A DNA stretch of 64,000 nucleotides from Candidatus Propionivibrio dominans (GCA_016709335.1 JADJNC010000025.1:16018-80017); one strand, 5' to 3'; positions 9,728 through 18,947 are shown, counted from the stretch's first letter. Notes: a model not told the origin generated them from the sequence alone. Translations and numbers: made by a program.

Positions 9728-9804
9728 ACCACCAGGACACCAAGCACACCAAGAATCACCAAGTTTTTCCTGGCGAAACTTTGTGCTCTTTGTGACTTGG
9801 TGGT
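9728..9804. repeat. Family D periodic inverted repeat (ACCACC-AAG type)
   Basis: ACCACCAGGACACCAAGCAC ACCAAG at the left pairs with CTTTGTGACTTGGTGGT at the right, giving a long imperfect hairpin made of ACCAAG/CTTGGT units. It fills most of the nusB-thiL gap (9711-9816). Its architecture parallels family C but uses a different unit. It is non-coding. Whether it also acts as an attenuator is unknown. Confidence 0.7.
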
Positions 9805-9816
9805 GAAGTTTTTACC

Positions 9817-10794
9817 GTGCCTTCCTCACCCTCCGAATTCGATCTGATCGCCCGCTATTTCGTGCGCCCGACGCCACAGGCCGTGCTTGGCCCCGGTGAC
9901 GACTGCGCCTTGCTGGCGCCTTCACCGGGGATGGAACTGGCGATCACCACCGACATGCTGGTCTCCGGTACCCATTTTCTGCCGGACACCGATCCGTGCC
10001 AACTGGGCTGGAAAACCCTGGCCGTCAACCTCTCCGATCTCGCCGCAATGGGCGCCACGCCACGCTGGGTCGTGCTCGCCGGCAGTCTGCCGGACGCCGA
10101 CGAGACCTGGATTGCCGCCTTCGCCGAGGGCTTTTTTTCCTGTGCCAGGCGCTACGGGGTTGACCTGGTCGGCGGCGATACGACGCGTGGACCACTCAAT
10201 CTGTGCATCACGGCACTCGGCGAGGTACCGGCGGGTGCCGCTCTACGCCGTGCCGGCGCGCACAGCGGCGATGACCTGTGGGTTTCCGGCCGGCCCGGAC
10301 TGGCCGCACTGGGACTCGCACACCGGCAGGGCCGGACGCAATTGCCGGAAAAACTCGCGGCGCGCTGTCTCGCTGCCCTGCAAAAACCGACGCCGCGTAT
10401 TGAACTCGGTCTGGCCCTGCTGAACCAAAAGCTGGCCCATGCCGCCATTGACATCTCGGATGGACTGCTCGCCGACCTCGGTCACCTGGCCAAAAGTTCT
10501 GGCCTTGATGCTGAAGTTTTCCAGCCACAGCTTCCCTTGTTGCCTGCGGGTGCCGAACCCCTGCTGGCACGCCGCTGTCAATTGGCCGGTGGCGACGATT
10601 ACGAACTGCTGTTTGCTGCGCCACCCGGCAAGCGCCATGAACTGGCTGAACTGGCAGCCCAACTCGATCTGCCGCTGTGGCGCATTGCTCGCATGATTGA
10701 TGGCCCGGGTGAAGTTCATTTGCTTGATGAAAACGGTCAAAAGCTAAGCATTACTCACAAAGGATTCGATCATTTTGCTCAAGATCAAGACTAA
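9817..10794 (+). CDS. thiL: Thiamine-monophosphate kinase
   Basis: Phosphorylates thiamine monophosphate to the active pyrophosphate. The start is GTG 9817 and the protein is 325 aa. The PurM/ThiL ATP-binding fold shows PSSPSEFDLIARYF, GPGDDCALL and ITTDMLVSGTHF near the N-terminus (Mg-binding Asp residues). VNLSDLAAMGATPRW, GGDTTRGPL and IDISDGLLADLGHL follow. It overlaps pgpA by 20 nt. ThiD and ThiE at 50-51 kb act upstream in the same pathway. Confidence 0.95.
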   Translation: MPSSPSEFDLIARYFVRPTPQAVLGPGDDCALLAPSPGMELAITTDMLVSGTHFLPDTDPCQLGWKTLAVNLSDLAAMGATPRWVVLAGSLPDADETWIAAFAEGFFSCARRYGVDLVGGDTTRGPLNLCITALGEVPAGAALRRAGAHSGDDLWVSGRPGLAALGLAHRQGRTQLPEKLAARCLAALQKPTPRIELGLALLNQKLAHAAIDISDGLLADLGHLAKSSGLDAEVFQPQLPLLPAGAEPLLARRCQLAGGDDYELLFAAPPGKRHELAELAAQLDLPLWRIARMIDGPGEVHLLDENGQKLSITHKGFDHFAQDQD

Positions 10795-11272
10795 GCCACC
10801 TTCGCTGCACTTTCTCCTGTCGCATCCGGCGCATCTTGTTGCTTGCGGATTTGGCAGCGGCTTGTCGCCTGTCGCCCCGGGAACCGTCGGAACGCTCTTC
10901 GCCTGGGCCTCTTTTCCGCTGCTCAGACCATGGATGAACGACTTCGAGCTAATCGGTTTCCTTATCGTCTGTTTCATTGGCGGCGTGCTTGCAGCGCAGC
11001 GGACGGGCGCCGATCTCGGTGTCGTCGATCATGGCAGCATTGTCTGGGACGAGATTGTTCCTTTCTGGCTGGTGCTGGTATTCTGTCCTGCGGGCGGTCT
11101 TTGGCAAATCACGGCATTCCTTCTTTTCCGCCTTTTCGACATTGTAAAACCGCAGCCGGCACGTTATTTTGACGAGCAGGTCAAGAATGGCTTCGGAGTC
11201 ATGACCGACGACCTGGTCGCTGCGGGTTACACTGTGCTCGTGCTCGCCATCCTTCAATTCATTCTCAAATGA
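10775..11272 (+). CDS. pgpA: Phosphatidylglycerophosphatase A
   Basis: Inner-membrane phosphatase removing the phosphate of phosphatidylglycerol phosphate. GFGSGLSPVAPGTVGTL and DHGSIVWDEIVPFWL are PgpA motifs with conserved acidic residues, and RLFDIVKPQPARYFD is the third signature. There are about four hydrophobic segments in 165 aa. The best start is TTG 10775, inside the end of thiL, as often seen for thiL-pgpA. It overlaps cinA by ATGA. Confidence 0.94.
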   Translation: MLKIKTKPPSLHFLLSHPAHLVACGFGSGLSPVAPGTVGTLFAWASFPLLRPWMNDFELIGFLIVCFIGGVLAAQRTGADLGVVDHGSIVWDEIVPFWLVLVFCPAGGLWQITAFLLFRLFDIVKPQPARYFDEQVKNGFGVMTDDLVAAGYTVLVLAILQFILK

Positions 11273-11769
11273 ACCAGCAGACACTCGAAACCCTCGCCGC
11301 ACAGGTCGGCGCACTGCTTTTGGCCAATGGCCAGAAGCTGGCTACGGCTGAATCCTGCACCGGCGGCTGGGTGGGGCAATGCCTGACGGCCGTGGCCGGA
11401 AGCTCGGATTGGTTCGAGCGCGGTTTTGTTACTTATTCGAATGCAGCCAAGCACGAAATGCTGGGCGTCGAAAACGAAATCCTGCTTGCCCATGGCGCGG
11501 TCAGTGAAGCAACGGCTGCGGCCATGGCCGCTGGTGCCCTGCGCCACAGTCACGCCGACTGGGCGCTGGCGATCACCGGGGTTGCCGGCCCCGGCGGCGG
11601 TTCGCCGGGCAGGCCGGTCGGCACGGTGTGCTTCGCCTGGGCCGGAGCGGAAGGCCGCCTCGATAGCCAAACCTGCCACTTCAAGGGCAATCGCGAAGAA
11701 GTTCGAGCTCAATCGGTAGCCTGTGCACTCAACGGGCTGCTGGAACGTGCAGCGCATCTGTCGGCCTGA
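11269..11769 (+). CDS. pncC: Nicotinamide-nucleotide amidohydrolase (CinA C-terminal domain protein)
   Basis: Deamidates NMN to NaMN in pyridine-nucleotide salvage. This 166-aa protein has only the CinA C-terminal domain: TAESCTGGWVGQCLTAVAGSS with the catalytic Ser region, FVTYSNAAKHEMLGV, AITGVAGPGGGSPGRPVGTV and a C-terminal helix. The N-terminal COG1058 domain of full-length CinA is absent, as in E. coli PncC (YgaD). Its position just upstream of recA is conserved in proteobacteria. Confidence 0.93.
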   Translation: MNQQTLETLAAQVGALLLANGQKLATAESCTGGWVGQCLTAVAGSSDWFERGFVTYSNAAKHEMLGVENEILLAHGAVSEATAAAMAAGALRHSHADWALAITGVAGPGGGSPGRPVGTVCFAWAGAEGRLDSQTCHFKGNREEVRAQSVACALNGLLERAAHLSA

Positions 11770-11814
11770 TCCTCTCCAACATGCACTCCAGTAGTGCTCG
11801 CCATTTCTTTTATA

Positions 11815-11830
11815 CTGTATATAATAACAG
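11815..11830 (+). promoter_or_regulatory. LexA (SOS) box upstream of recA
   Basis: CTGTATATAATAACAG fits the CTG-N10-CAG LexA operator consensus with an AT-rich centre. It lies 80 bp before recA and 46 bp after pncC, so recA (with recX) should be SOS-inducible. Binding itself is inferred. Confidence 0.88.
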
Positions 11831-11909
11831 TAGTCGACTACGGTGTAACACACCTGATCGACACCGTTGAACATGAGATAATCTTTCCAATCAGAATAAA
11901 GGACACGCA

Positions 11910-12929
11910 ATGGACGACAACAAGACAAAAGCACTGGCGGCAGCACTGGCTCAGATCGAAAAGCAGTTCGGCAAGGGATCAATCATGAAAATGGGCGACG
12001 GCAGCGTCGCCAACGACATCCAGGTCGTTTCCACCGGTTCGCTGGGGCTCGATATCGCACTGGGCATCGGCGGCCTGCCGCGCGGTCGTGTGGTTGAAAT
12101 CTACGGTCCGGAATCGTCAGGCAAAACGACGCTGGCGCTGCAGGTCATCGCCGAAATGCAGCAACTCGGCGGTACTGCCGCTTTCATCGACGCCGAACAT
12201 GCCCTTGACCCGACTTATGCCCAGAAACTCGGAGTGAATCTTGACGAACTCCTGATTTCACAACCGGATACCGGCGAACAGGCACTTGAAATCACCGATA
12301 TGCTGGTACGTTCGGCCAGCGTGGACGTGATTGTCATCGACTCGGTCGCCGCGCTGGTGCCGAAAGCAGAAATCGAAGGCGAGATGGGCGATTCGCTACC
12401 CGGCCTGCAGGCCCGCCTGATGAGTCAGGCGCTGCGCAAGCTGACAGCGAACATCAATCGGACGAACACCCTGGTTATTTTCATCAACCAGATCCGCATG
12501 AAGATAGGTGTCATGTTCGGCAGCCCGGAAACCACCACCGGCGGCAACGCGCTCAAGTTTTATGCTTCCGTACGTCTGGATATCCGCCGCATCGGCGGTA
12601 TCAAGAAAGGCGACGAGGTGGTCGGCAACGAAACCCGTGTCAAGGTGGTCAAGAACAAGGTGGCACCGCCTTTCCGCGAAGCCATTTTTGACATTCTTTA
12701 CGGCGAAGGGACATCGCGCGAGGGTGAAATCGTCGAACTCGGAGTCATCCACAAACTGGTCGAGAAATCGGGCTCCTGGTACGCCTACAATGGCGAAAAA
12801 ATCGGTCAGGGCAAGGACAACGCCCGCGAATATCTCAAAGCCAACCCGCAAATTGCCGAGGAGATCGAGACCAGGATCCGCACCGCCGTGAATGTTCCCT
12901 CGCCAAAACCGATCAGCGTCACCGAGTAG
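11910..12929 (+). CDS. recA: Recombinase RecA
   Basis: DNA strand-exchange ATPase and LexA co-protease. Walker A GPESSGKT is at 66-73, followed by [10 protein letters not shown], Walker [25 protein letters not shown] (L1 side), [13 protein letters not shown] and the L2 segment [21 protein letters not shown]. The 339-aa length is standard. AAAGGACACGCA precedes ATG 11910. recX follows after 6 bp and a LexA box lies upstream. Confidence 0.99.
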   Translation: MDDNKTKALAAALAQIEKQFGKGSIMKMGDGSVANDIQVVSTGSLGLDIALGIGGLPRGRVVEIYGPESSGKTTLALQVIAEMQQLGGTAAFIDAEHALDPTYAQKLGVNLDELLISQPDTGEQALEITDMLVRSASVDVIVIDSVAALVPKAEIEGEMGDSLPGLQARLMSQALRKLTANINRTNTLVIFINQIRMKIGVMFGSPETTTGGNALKFYASVRLDIRRIGGIKKGDEVVGNETRVKVVKNKVAPPFREAIFDILYGEGTSREGEIVELGVIHKLVEKSGSWYAYNGEKIGQGKDNAREYLKANPQIAEEIETRIRTAVNVPSPKPISVTE

Positions 12930-12935
12930 CGCGCC

Positions 12936-13382
12936 ATGAGCGGCACGTTGCGCGCGCGTGCCTTGCGGCTGCTGGCGCGTCGCGAACATGCGCGAGCCGA
13001 GCTGGCACGGAAGCTTTCCCCGTACGCCGAATCGAGCGCAGCGCTTGATGCTCTGCTCGATGATCTGAGTGCGCGTCGCCTGCTTTCTGACGAACGCTAC
13101 GTGGAAATGCGATTGAATGCTCGCGGAGCGCGATTCGGCAACGCCCGTTTGGCATGCGAACTGCGAGCCCAGGGGGTTTCTGAAGATCTGGTGGCTGCTG
13201 CCTTGGCCACCAGCGATAATGAACTGACGCGCGCGCGTCACGTCTGGCAGCGCAAGTATGGCGATCAATCCGGGTTGCTTGATGCCACGGAGCGCGCTCG
13301 ACAGACGCGTTTTTTGATGAGCCGGGGTTTTTCCGGAGAAACCATCCGCCGCATAATTCGCGGCGACTTTGAAGACGATTGA
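12936..13382 (+). CDS. recX: Regulatory protein RecX
   Basis: Inhibits RecA filament extension and ATPase. The 148 aa comprise three-helix RecX repeats: RALRLLARREHARAELARKL, LLDDLSARRLLSDERYVEMRLNARGARFGNARLACELRAQGVS, and a final repeat ending MSRGFSGETIRRIIRGD. The position directly after recA matches the family. lptB starts 3 bp downstream. Confidence 0.95.
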   Translation: MSGTLRARALRLLARREHARAELARKLSPYAESSAALDALLDDLSARRLLSDERYVEMRLNARGARFGNARLACELRAQGVSEDLVAAALATSDNELTRARHVWQRKYGDQSGLLDATERARQTRFLMSRGFSGETIRRIIRGDFEDD

Positions 13383-13385
13383 ACG

Positions 13386-14138
13386 ATGTCCGAAACCAGT
13401 GTCAGCATGAGCACCAAGAGTACGCTCTCAACACATAACCTCAAAAAGCGCTACAAGAAGCGCACAGTGGTTGAGGACGTGTCGGTCGAAGTCGGCAGCG
13501 GCGAAGTGGTCGGCCTGCTCGGCCCGAACGGTGCGGGGAAGACGACCTGCTTCTACATGGTGGTCGGTCTGGTCGCCTGCGATGGAGGCGACGTTTACAT
13601 CGATGATAAAAAAATAACGCACATGCCCATCCACCAGCGGGCAAAACTGGGCATCTCCTACCTGCCGCAGGAAGCCTCGGTTTTTCGTAAACTGAGCGTC
13701 ATCGAAAACATCAAGGCCGTGCTGGAACTGCAAAAGCTTGAGCCTGACGAGATCGAACTGCGCGCCGAGCGGCTGCTCGATGAGCTGCATATCGGCCATA
13801 TTCGCAATAGTTCGGCGGCATCGCTTTCCGGCGGCGAGCGGCGCCGGGTGGAAATTGCCCGCGCGCTGTCGACCGAACCACGCTTCATCCTGCTTGACGA
13901 GCCGTTTGCCGGAATTGATCCCATTGCCGTTCTGGATATCCAGAAGATCATCCACTTCCTCAAGGAGCGCAACATCGGCGTCCTGATCACCGACCATAAC
14001 GTCCGCGAAACACTGCGCATCTGTGACCACGCCTACATCCTCAACGAAGGCAGCGTTCTTGCTTCTGGTCGTCCCGATGAAATCATTTATAATGAAAACG
14101 TCCGGAAGGTTTATCTGGGCGAGAATTTCCGCCTCTGA
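13386..14138 (+). CDS. lptB: LPS export ABC transporter ATP-binding protein
   Basis: Cytoplasmic ATPase of the LptBFGC complex that extracts lipopolysaccharide from the inner membrane. Walker [10 protein letters not shown] (46-54), Q-loop YLPQEASVF, signature [16 protein letters not shown], Walker [14 protein letters not shown] and the H-loop TDHNV are all present, with LptB-typical [16 protein letters not shown]. The protein has 250 aa. It is followed by rpoN, hpf, ptsN and hprK as in most proteobacteria. lptC and lptA, which normally precede it, are not in front; recX is instead. Confidence 0.95.
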   Translation: MSETSVSMSTKSTLSTHNLKKRYKKRTVVEDVSVEVGSGEVVGLLGPNGAGKTTCFYMVVGLVACDGGDVYIDDKKITHMPIHQRAKLGISYLPQEASVFRKLSVIENIKAVLELQKLEPDEIELRAERLLDELHIGHIRNSSAASLSGGERRRVEIARALSTEPRFILLDEPFAGIDPIAVLDIQKIIHFLKERNIGVLITDHNVRETLRICDHAYILNEGSVLASGRPDEIIYNENVRKVYLGENFRL

Positions 14139-14217
14139 ACCTGCCGCTTGCTCCTCCAGAATCCAGAATCCATCGGGCAGCTTCACCCCCAAACCGGCGG
14201 CCGATCAGGCTCCGTAA

Positions 14218-15636
14218 ATGAAACCATCCCTCCAGCTCAAGCTATCGCAGCACCTCGCACTGACGCCGCAGTTGCAGCAATCGATACGACTGTTGCAACT
14301 GTCGACGCTTGAGCTTGAGCAGGAACTGGAAAAATACCTGCAGGAAAACCCCCTCCTCGAACGCGAAGAAGTGGAATACGCGCCGCAGCAAACGGGCGTC
14401 AGCGAAGCCGATTCCGCCGATACTGAAAAATTCGAACCCGACGCGGCCACGCCGCCTGCCTCGTCAGCCGATGACGAGAGCTGGCTGGGCGAGGAAAGCA
14501 GTTACTCCAGCTCGCCCGGATCGTTTGACGATGACGACAACGACTACCAGGACGTGCAGGCCGCGACCACCTCCCTGCGCGAGCACCTGTCACGGCAACT
14601 CGGGCTGATGAGCATTCCCGGTCGCGACCAGACGCTGGTGCAGTGCCTGATCGACGCGCTCGACGATGACGGTTACCTGACCCAGTCTCTCGAAGATCTT
14701 GCCGAAACCTTGCCGCCCGAACTTGAAATCGAGCTGGAGGAATTGCAGATCGCCCTGAATCATCTGCAATGCTTCGACCCGACCGGCGTCGGCGCACGCA
14801 ATGCACAGGAGTGCCTGGCACTGCAACTGGAAACAAGGCCAGCCGATGATACGCAGACTCTGGCACTGAAGATCGTGCGTCAGCACATCGATCTGCTCGC
14901 CGCTCGCGATTTCGTCAAGCTCAAGAAACTCTGCGAGTGCGACGACGAGCAGTTGCGCGAGGCCCAGTTTCTCATTCGCAGCCTCAACCCGCGGCCCGGC
15001 GCAAAATACGCCGCACTTGAAGCGCGCTACATCACCCCCGACGTCGTGGTACGCAAGATTCGCGGCGTGTGGACGGTCAACATCAATTCCGACGCCTTTC
15101 CGCGACTGCGGATCAACAGTCTTTATGCCCAGATTCTCACCCGGCAGCGCGGCTCAGGACTGGCCGGCCAGTTGCAGGAAGCGCGCTGGCTGATAAAAAA
15201 CGTACAGCAACGCTTTGACACCATCCTGAGAGTGGCGCAATCTATTGTTGATCGGCAACGCCAGTTTTTCGATCATGGCGAGGTCGCCATGCGACCCCTG
15301 GTGCTACGTGAAATTGCCGATCTCCTGGGCTTGCATGAATCGACCATCTCCCGGGTGACCACGCAAAAATACATGGCAACGCCACGCGGGATTTTCGAAT
15401 TGAAGTATTTTTTTGGCAGTCACGTCGCCACCGAAGCCGGCGGTGCCTGTTCGGCAACAGCCATCCGCGCGCTGATCAAGCAGTTGATTGGCGCTGAAGA
15501 CCAGAAGAAACCCCTTTCGGATAGCCAGTTGTCCGAAATACTCGGCCAGCAGGGAATTGTCGTTGCACGGCGAACAATTGCAAAATACCGTGAAGCGCTC
15601 AGCATCCCGCCGGTTAAACTACGCAAGACGATCTGA
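14218..15636 (+). CDS. rpoN: RNA polymerase sigma-54 factor
   Basis: Sigma factor for -24/-12 promoters, which require enhancer-binding activators. The Gln/Leu-rich region I (1-50) includes [20 protein letters not shown]. An acidic region II (60-120) follows, then the core-binding domain. The helix-turn-helix is [22 protein letters not shown], and the RpoN box [10 protein letters not shown] lies near residue 450. At 472 aa it is normal. About 80 bp separate it from lptB. Confidence 0.97.
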   Translation: MKPSLQLKLSQHLALTPQLQQSIRLLQLSTLELEQELEKYLQENPLLEREEVEYAPQQTGVSEADSADTEKFEPDAATPPASSADDESWLGEESSYSSSPGSFDDDDNDYQDVQAATTSLREHLSRQLGLMSIPGRDQTLVQCLIDALDDDGYLTQSLEDLAETLPPELEIELEELQIALNHLQCFDPTGVGARNAQECLALQLETRPADDTQTLALKIVRQHIDLLAARDFVKLKKLCECDDEQLREAQFLIRSLNPRPGAKYAALEARYITPDVVVRKIRGVWTVNINSDAFPRLRINSLYAQILTRQRGSGLAGQLQEARWLIKNVQQRFDTILRVAQSIVDRQRQFFDHGEVAMRPLVLREIADLLGLHESTISRVTTQKYMATPRGIFELKYFFGSHVATEAGGACSATAIRALIKQLIGAEDQKKPLSDSQLSEILGQQGIVVARRTIAKYREALSIPPVKLRKTI

Positions 15637-15673
15637 CAGGCATCATCTGCACCCGATGAAAGCAATGCCCATT

Positions 15674-15722
15674 ACGCTTACCCCCGACCCCTCTTCCAGG
15701 AATGGGCGAGGGGGATTCGACG
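15674..15722. repeat. Family B GC-rich inverted repeat, intact copy
   Basis: TTACCCCCGACCCCTCTTCC AGGAATGGGCGAGGGGGATT forms a hairpin through CCCTCTTCC / GGGCGAGGGG. The left half is nearly identical to 5697-5722, where the copy degenerates into poly-G. It lies between rpoN and hpf. Confidence 0.65.
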
Positions 15723-15764
15723 GTCGCTGACGCGACTGTCATTACCTTGAAAAGGAGCCACACC

Positions 15765-16088
15765 ATGAACCTGAAAATCAGTGGGCACCATCTTGAAATT
15801 ACCCCGGCAATTCATGATTACGTCACCGGGAAGCTTGAGCGCGTCATACGTCATTTCGATAACGTCATCGATGTGAACGTGATTTTATCGGTAGACAAAC
15901 TCAAGCAGAAAGCCGAAGTTACCGTTCACCTCTCCGGCAAGGACGTTTTTGTCGAAGCCATTGACGAGGACCTCTACGCGGCGGTTGATGGTCTGGTCGA
16001 CAAGCTCGACCGCCAGATCCAGAAGCACAAACAAAAAGTGCAGGATCATCACCGTGGTCAAAAAATCGCTCATATTGTCCAGGACTGA
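15765..16088 (+). CDS. hpf: Ribosome hibernation-promoting factor, short form
   Basis: Binds the 30S decoding region and favours 100S dimers in stationary phase. The 107-aa product from ATG 15765 has [19 protein letters not shown] at the N-terminus and the beta-alpha fold with [41 protein letters not shown]. It lacks the C-terminal dimerisation domain of long HPF. AAAAGGAGCC precedes the chosen ATG; the frame is open further upstream through a repeat, so the earlier start was rejected. Confidence 0.95.
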   Translation: MNLKISGHHLEITPAIHDYVTGKLERVIRHFDNVIDVNVILSVDKLKQKAEVTVHLSGKDVFVEAIDEDLYAAVDGLVDKLDRQIQKHKQKVQDHHRGQKIAHIVQD

Positions 16089-16098
16089 TTTGCACAGT

Positions 16099-16134
16099 GC
16101 GGCGGGTTCGGCTTTTTCACGTCAAACCCGCCGC
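16099..16134. other. Stem-loop between hpf and ptsN
   Basis: GCGGCGGGTT (16099-16108) and AACCCGCCGC (16125-16134) form a perfect 10-bp stem around a 16-nt loop. No T-run follows, so an intrinsic terminator is not supported. It may be an mRNA processing or stability element between the two genes. Confidence 0.5.
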
Positions 16135-16195
16135 GAACCTGACCCTGTCGTTTTTCCTGCTTCCTGTTGCCAGACGTTATTGTTTGTATCCCTGA

Positions 16196-16642
16196 ATGAG
16201 CCAGATCACTCAATTATTAACCCCCGAAAATATCGTCCTTGATCTTGACGCGAGCAGCAAGAAACGCGTCTTCGAGAAAGTGGGCCTGCTTTTCGAAAAC
16301 AATCAGGGCATCGCTCGCAGCGCGGTATTCGACAGCCTTTTCGCTCGCGAAAAGCTTGGTTCGACTGGCCTCGGACAGGGCATAGCCATTCCTCATGGCC
16401 GCATCAAAGGGCTGAAGGAAGCCTGCGGCGCATTTCTGCGTCTTGCGGCGCCTGTAGCCTTTGATTCTCCGGATGGCAAGCCGGTATCCCTCCTTTTCAT
16501 ATTGCTTGTTCCCGAACAGGCAACAGAGCAACATCTGCAAATCCTTTCTGAACTTGCCGAGCGATTCTCCGATCGCACCTGCCGCGAAGCATTGTGCGCC
16601 GCCGACAGTGCCGACTCGATCCGCAAGATATTCGAAAACTGA
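16196..16642 (+). CDS. ptsN: Nitrogen PTS EIIA protein PtsN
   Basis: EIIA-Ntr phosphocarrier, accepting phosphate from NPr and regulating potassium and nitrogen functions. The active-site His is H67 in GIAIPHGRIKG. The 148 aa show the usual N-terminal MSQITQLLTPENIVLDLDA and the mid-domain LLFILLVPEQATEQHLQIL. Its place after rpoN-hpf and before hprK is the canonical betaproteobacterial arrangement. Confidence 0.96.
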   Translation: MSQITQLLTPENIVLDLDASSKKRVFEKVGLLFENNQGIARSAVFDSLFAREKLGSTGLGQGIAIPHGRIKGLKEACGAFLRLAAPVAFDSPDGKPVSLLFILLVPEQATEQHLQILSELAERFSDRTCREALCAADSADSIRKIFEN

Positions 16643-16655
16643 GCGCCCGATCCTC

Positions 16656-17600
16656 ATGATTGCCAAACGTGTACTGAGCATAATCCAGCTCTACGAAGAA
16701 AATCTCGAGAAACTCAAGCTCACCTGGGTTGCTGCGGTGGGCGTTGAGCGGCAAATCGAACTCAAGGATCAGGCGATTTACGGCCCTGACGTCGTCGGTC
16801 ACTTCAACCTGATCTACAGCCAGCGGGTGCAGGTCATCGGCAAGGCCGAACAGCAGTGGGCAGAACGTGTCGGCGCGGATCGCTGGCAGCGACAGGTCGG
16901 CGACCTGATGGCCGCCGGTCCGCCGGCACTGATCATTGCCGATGGTCTGGAAATTCCCCCCAGAGTGCGCGAGATCTGCGAGACGAGCAAAACGCCGCTG
17001 TTTATTACTCCGAAAGCCTGTTCGGTGGTCATTGATCTGCTGCATCTCTACCTCGGGCGCCGCTTCGCGGACACGGTATCGGAGCACGGCGTGTTCATGG
17101 ACGTGTTCGGCATGGGCGTCCTGATCACCGGCGACTCCGGCGTCGGTAAAAGTGAATTGGCACTCGAACTTGTATCGCGCGGGCACGGGCTGGTTGCCGA
17201 CGATGTCGTCGAAATGGGCCGCATTGCCCCGGCGACGGTCGAGGGTCGCTGCCCCGGCATGTTGCGCGACTACCTGGAAGTGCGAGGTCTCGGCCTGCTC
17301 AATATTCGCACGATCTTCGGCGAAACGGCAGCGCGGCGAAAAATGAAACTCAAGCTGATTGTGCAACTGCAAAAACACTCTGCCGGCGACGACTCGCCGC
17401 GTCTGCCGCTCGATGCCCAGTCGCAGGAGATCCTTGGCATACACGTACGCAAGGTGGTTTTCCACGTGGCGCCGGGGCGCAACCTTGCTGTTCTACTCGA
17501 AGTCGCCGTACGCAACTGCATCCTGCAACTGCGCGGCATCGACAGCATGAGCGAATTCATCAATCGTCAGCAACAGGCTGTCCTTGACGAAGACATCTAG
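16656..17600 (+). CDS. hprK: HPr kinase/phosphorylase
   Basis: Bifunctional enzyme phosphorylating or dephosphorylating a Ser of HPr. Starting at ATG 16656 gives 314 aa; the frame is open back to 16461 inside ptsN, but those residues are not HprK-like. Walker A GDSGVGKS (159-166) and the HprK signature EVRGLGLLNIRTIFG near 208 are present, as is GHGLVADDVVEM. ptsN ends 13 bp upstream. rapZ, often next, is absent; a PsiF protein follows. Confidence 0.95.
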   Translation: MIAKRVLSIIQLYEENLEKLKLTWVAAVGVERQIELKDQAIYGPDVVGHFNLIYSQRVQVIGKAEQQWAERVGADRWQRQVGDLMAAGPPALIIADGLEIPPRVREICETSKTPLFITPKACSVVIDLLHLYLGRRFADTVSEHGVFMDVFGMGVLITGDSGVGKSELALELVSRGHGLVADDVVEMGRIAPATVEGRCPGMLRDYLEVRGLGLLNIRTIFGETAARRKMKLKLIVQLQKHSAGDDSPRLPLDAQSQEILGIHVRKVVFHVAPGRNLAVLLEVAVRNCILQLRGIDSMSEFINRQQQAVLDEDI

Positions 17601-17614
17601 TTCGCGCTTATAAT
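17584..17614 (+). promoter_or_regulatory. Candidate sigma-70 promoter for the PsiF gene
   Basis: TTGACG (17584-17589) and a perfect TATAAT (17609-17614) are separated by 19 bp, slightly longer than optimal. The predicted start lies about 30 nt before ATG 17651. It overlaps the end of hprK, suggesting the small gene has its own promoter. Confidence 0.5.
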
Positions 17615-17650
17615 CATTGGACATTCACAAACCCTGTCAAGGAGTTACAG

Positions 17651-17971
17651 ATGAAAAACATGATTGCTCTCATTGCCTTCGCCTTCGCTATGGGCAGTGC
17701 ATTTGCTGCTGATCAGGAGAAGAAAGCACCCTCTCCCGCACAACAGGCGCAGCAGGACAAAATGAAAGCGTGCAACGCCGATGCCGGAAGCAAGGCTCTC
17801 AAGGGTGACGAACGCAAGAAGTTCATGAGCGAGTGCCTAAGTTCGAAGCCGGCGTCCGCCACGCAGCAGGACAAAATGAAAACGTGCAACGCCGAGGCGG
17901 GCACCAAGGCGCTCAAAGGTGACGAGCGCAAGAAATTCATGAGCGAATGTCTCAAGGCAGACAAGCAATAA
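17651..17971 (+). CDS. Exported PsiF-repeat protein
   Basis: 106 aa: a signal peptide (MKNMIALIAFAFAMGSAFA, cleavage probably after AFA-A), then two nearly identical PsiF repeats of about 36 residues. Each contains QQDKMKxCNAxAGxKALKGD and ERKKFMSECL. Two Cys per repeat could form periplasmic disulfides. E. coli PsiF is phosphate-starvation-inducible, but the function is unknown. AAGGAGTTACAG precedes the ATG. A bidirectional terminator follows. Confidence 0.88.
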   Translation: MKNMIALIAFAFAMGSAFAADQEKKAPSPAQQAQQDKMKACNADAGSKALKGDERKKFMSECLSSKPASATQQDKMKTCNAEAGTKALKGDERKKFMSECLKADKQ

Positions 17972-17993
17972 TCCCCGACTGATAAAGAGGCAA

Positions 17994-18030
17994 ATAAAAA
18001 ACGGCGGTGCTTTGACACCGCCGTTTTTTA
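17994..18030. terminator. Bidirectional rho-independent terminator
   Basis: ACGGCGGTG (18001-18009), a 6-nt loop and CACCGCCGT form a 9-bp stem followed by TTTTTTA. On the other strand the upstream AAATAAAAAA gives a T-run. It lies between the converging PsiF and cyclase genes and can serve both. Confidence 0.9.
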
Positions 18031-18032
18031 CT

Positions 18033-18947
18033 TCACGGGTCGATCAGAGCCGCTCGAATTCTGCACTGTCCGCATCCCGGGTTGGTAGCCGAATCGGCAA
18101 AGCAGATCAGGCCCTTGCCGTGAATGACAAACTCCTCGTTCAGCAAAAACAACTCCGGCTTTCCACTCATGGTGACATATGTTCCATTGGTACTGTTGTC
18201 AATGAGCACGACCCTGTCGCCTCGACGTTCTATTCTTGCATGATTGCGTGACGCGCGAGGATCGTGAATGACAATATCACTCTCCGCTCCACGCCCCATC
18301 CGGATGACCTGCTTTTTGTCATTCAGCGTGACGAGCTTGCCGCCGTAGCGTAGTCTTAGATATGAACCCCGCAGGTTATCGCCATTAGGCTCATCCGCAA
18401 TCTCTGCGGTTTTCGCCAACGGCGTTGACGTGTCCGGTTCGACCGCTTCGAAGATGTTCATTCCCGGAGATTTCCCCCTGGCTTCGACTGAGCCAAGATC
18501 ATGCGTCGATCTTTTATACAGGGGTGAGAGAGTGGCCTGTGCCTGAAGGCTGGTCAATACCTGCCCTGGCTTGGCCAGCCCGGAAAGCTGTGCGGCGGCG
18601 TTGACCGTTTCGCCTGCATAACGGCCTGCTTTTTCACTAACCAGACCATGTGCAAAGCCGACGCGAATGGCCAGCTTGACCCCCGAAACCGGTGGCAGGT
18701 CAGCCACCCGCTGCTGCATCTCCATAGCAGCCTGGAATGCTTCATCGGCCTTGTCAAATACCGCCATCAGCTCATCACCGACGGTCTTGATGATGCGCCC
18801 ACCAAAAATCTCGACAGCCCGCTCCATGCGCTTCAGGCAACGATCGACGGCGCGCAGCGCTTCGGCATCGACGAGTCGTTCATGCAGCCTTGCACTTCCC
18901 GACACGTCGGCAAACAGAACTGACAAGGGGCGGTTGGTATCATTCAT
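18033..18947 (-). CDS. Class III nucleotidyl cyclase-like protein with C-terminal FHA domain
   Basis: Residues 8-170 form a class III adenylate/guanylate cyclase domain: SVLFADVSGSARLHE (metal-binding Asp), GGRIIKTVGDELMAVF (second Asp), RVGFAHG and GETVNAAAQLSGLA. The C-terminal third is an FHA phosphothreonine-binding domain: RMGRGAESDIVIHDPRASRNHARIE and DNSTNGTYV. It is soluble, with no membrane segment. ATG 18947 (MNDTNRPLSVLF) gives 304 aa. A GTG at 19052 would add a Cys-rich 35-residue leader and is less likely. Activity and substrate (ATP or GTP) are unproven. Confidence 0.85.
   Translation of the reverse strand: MNDTNRPLSVLFADVSGSARLHERLVDAEALRAVDRCLKRMERAVEIFGGRIIKTVGDELMAVFDKADEAFQAAMEMQQRVADLPPVSGVKLAIRVGFAHGLVSEKAGRYAGETVNAAAQLSGLAKPGQVLTSLQAQATLSPLYKRSTHDLGSVEARGKSPGMNIFEAVEPDTSTPLAKTAEIADEPNGDNLRGSYLRLRYGGKLVTLNDKKQVIRMGRGAESDIVIHDPRASRNHARIERRGDRVVLIDNSTNGTYVTMSGKPELFLLNEEFVIHGKGLICFADSATNPGCGQCRIRAALIDP

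Noticed and set aside
16099..16134. Intrinsic terminator between hpf and ptsN
   Set aside because: A good stem but no following T-run on either strand.
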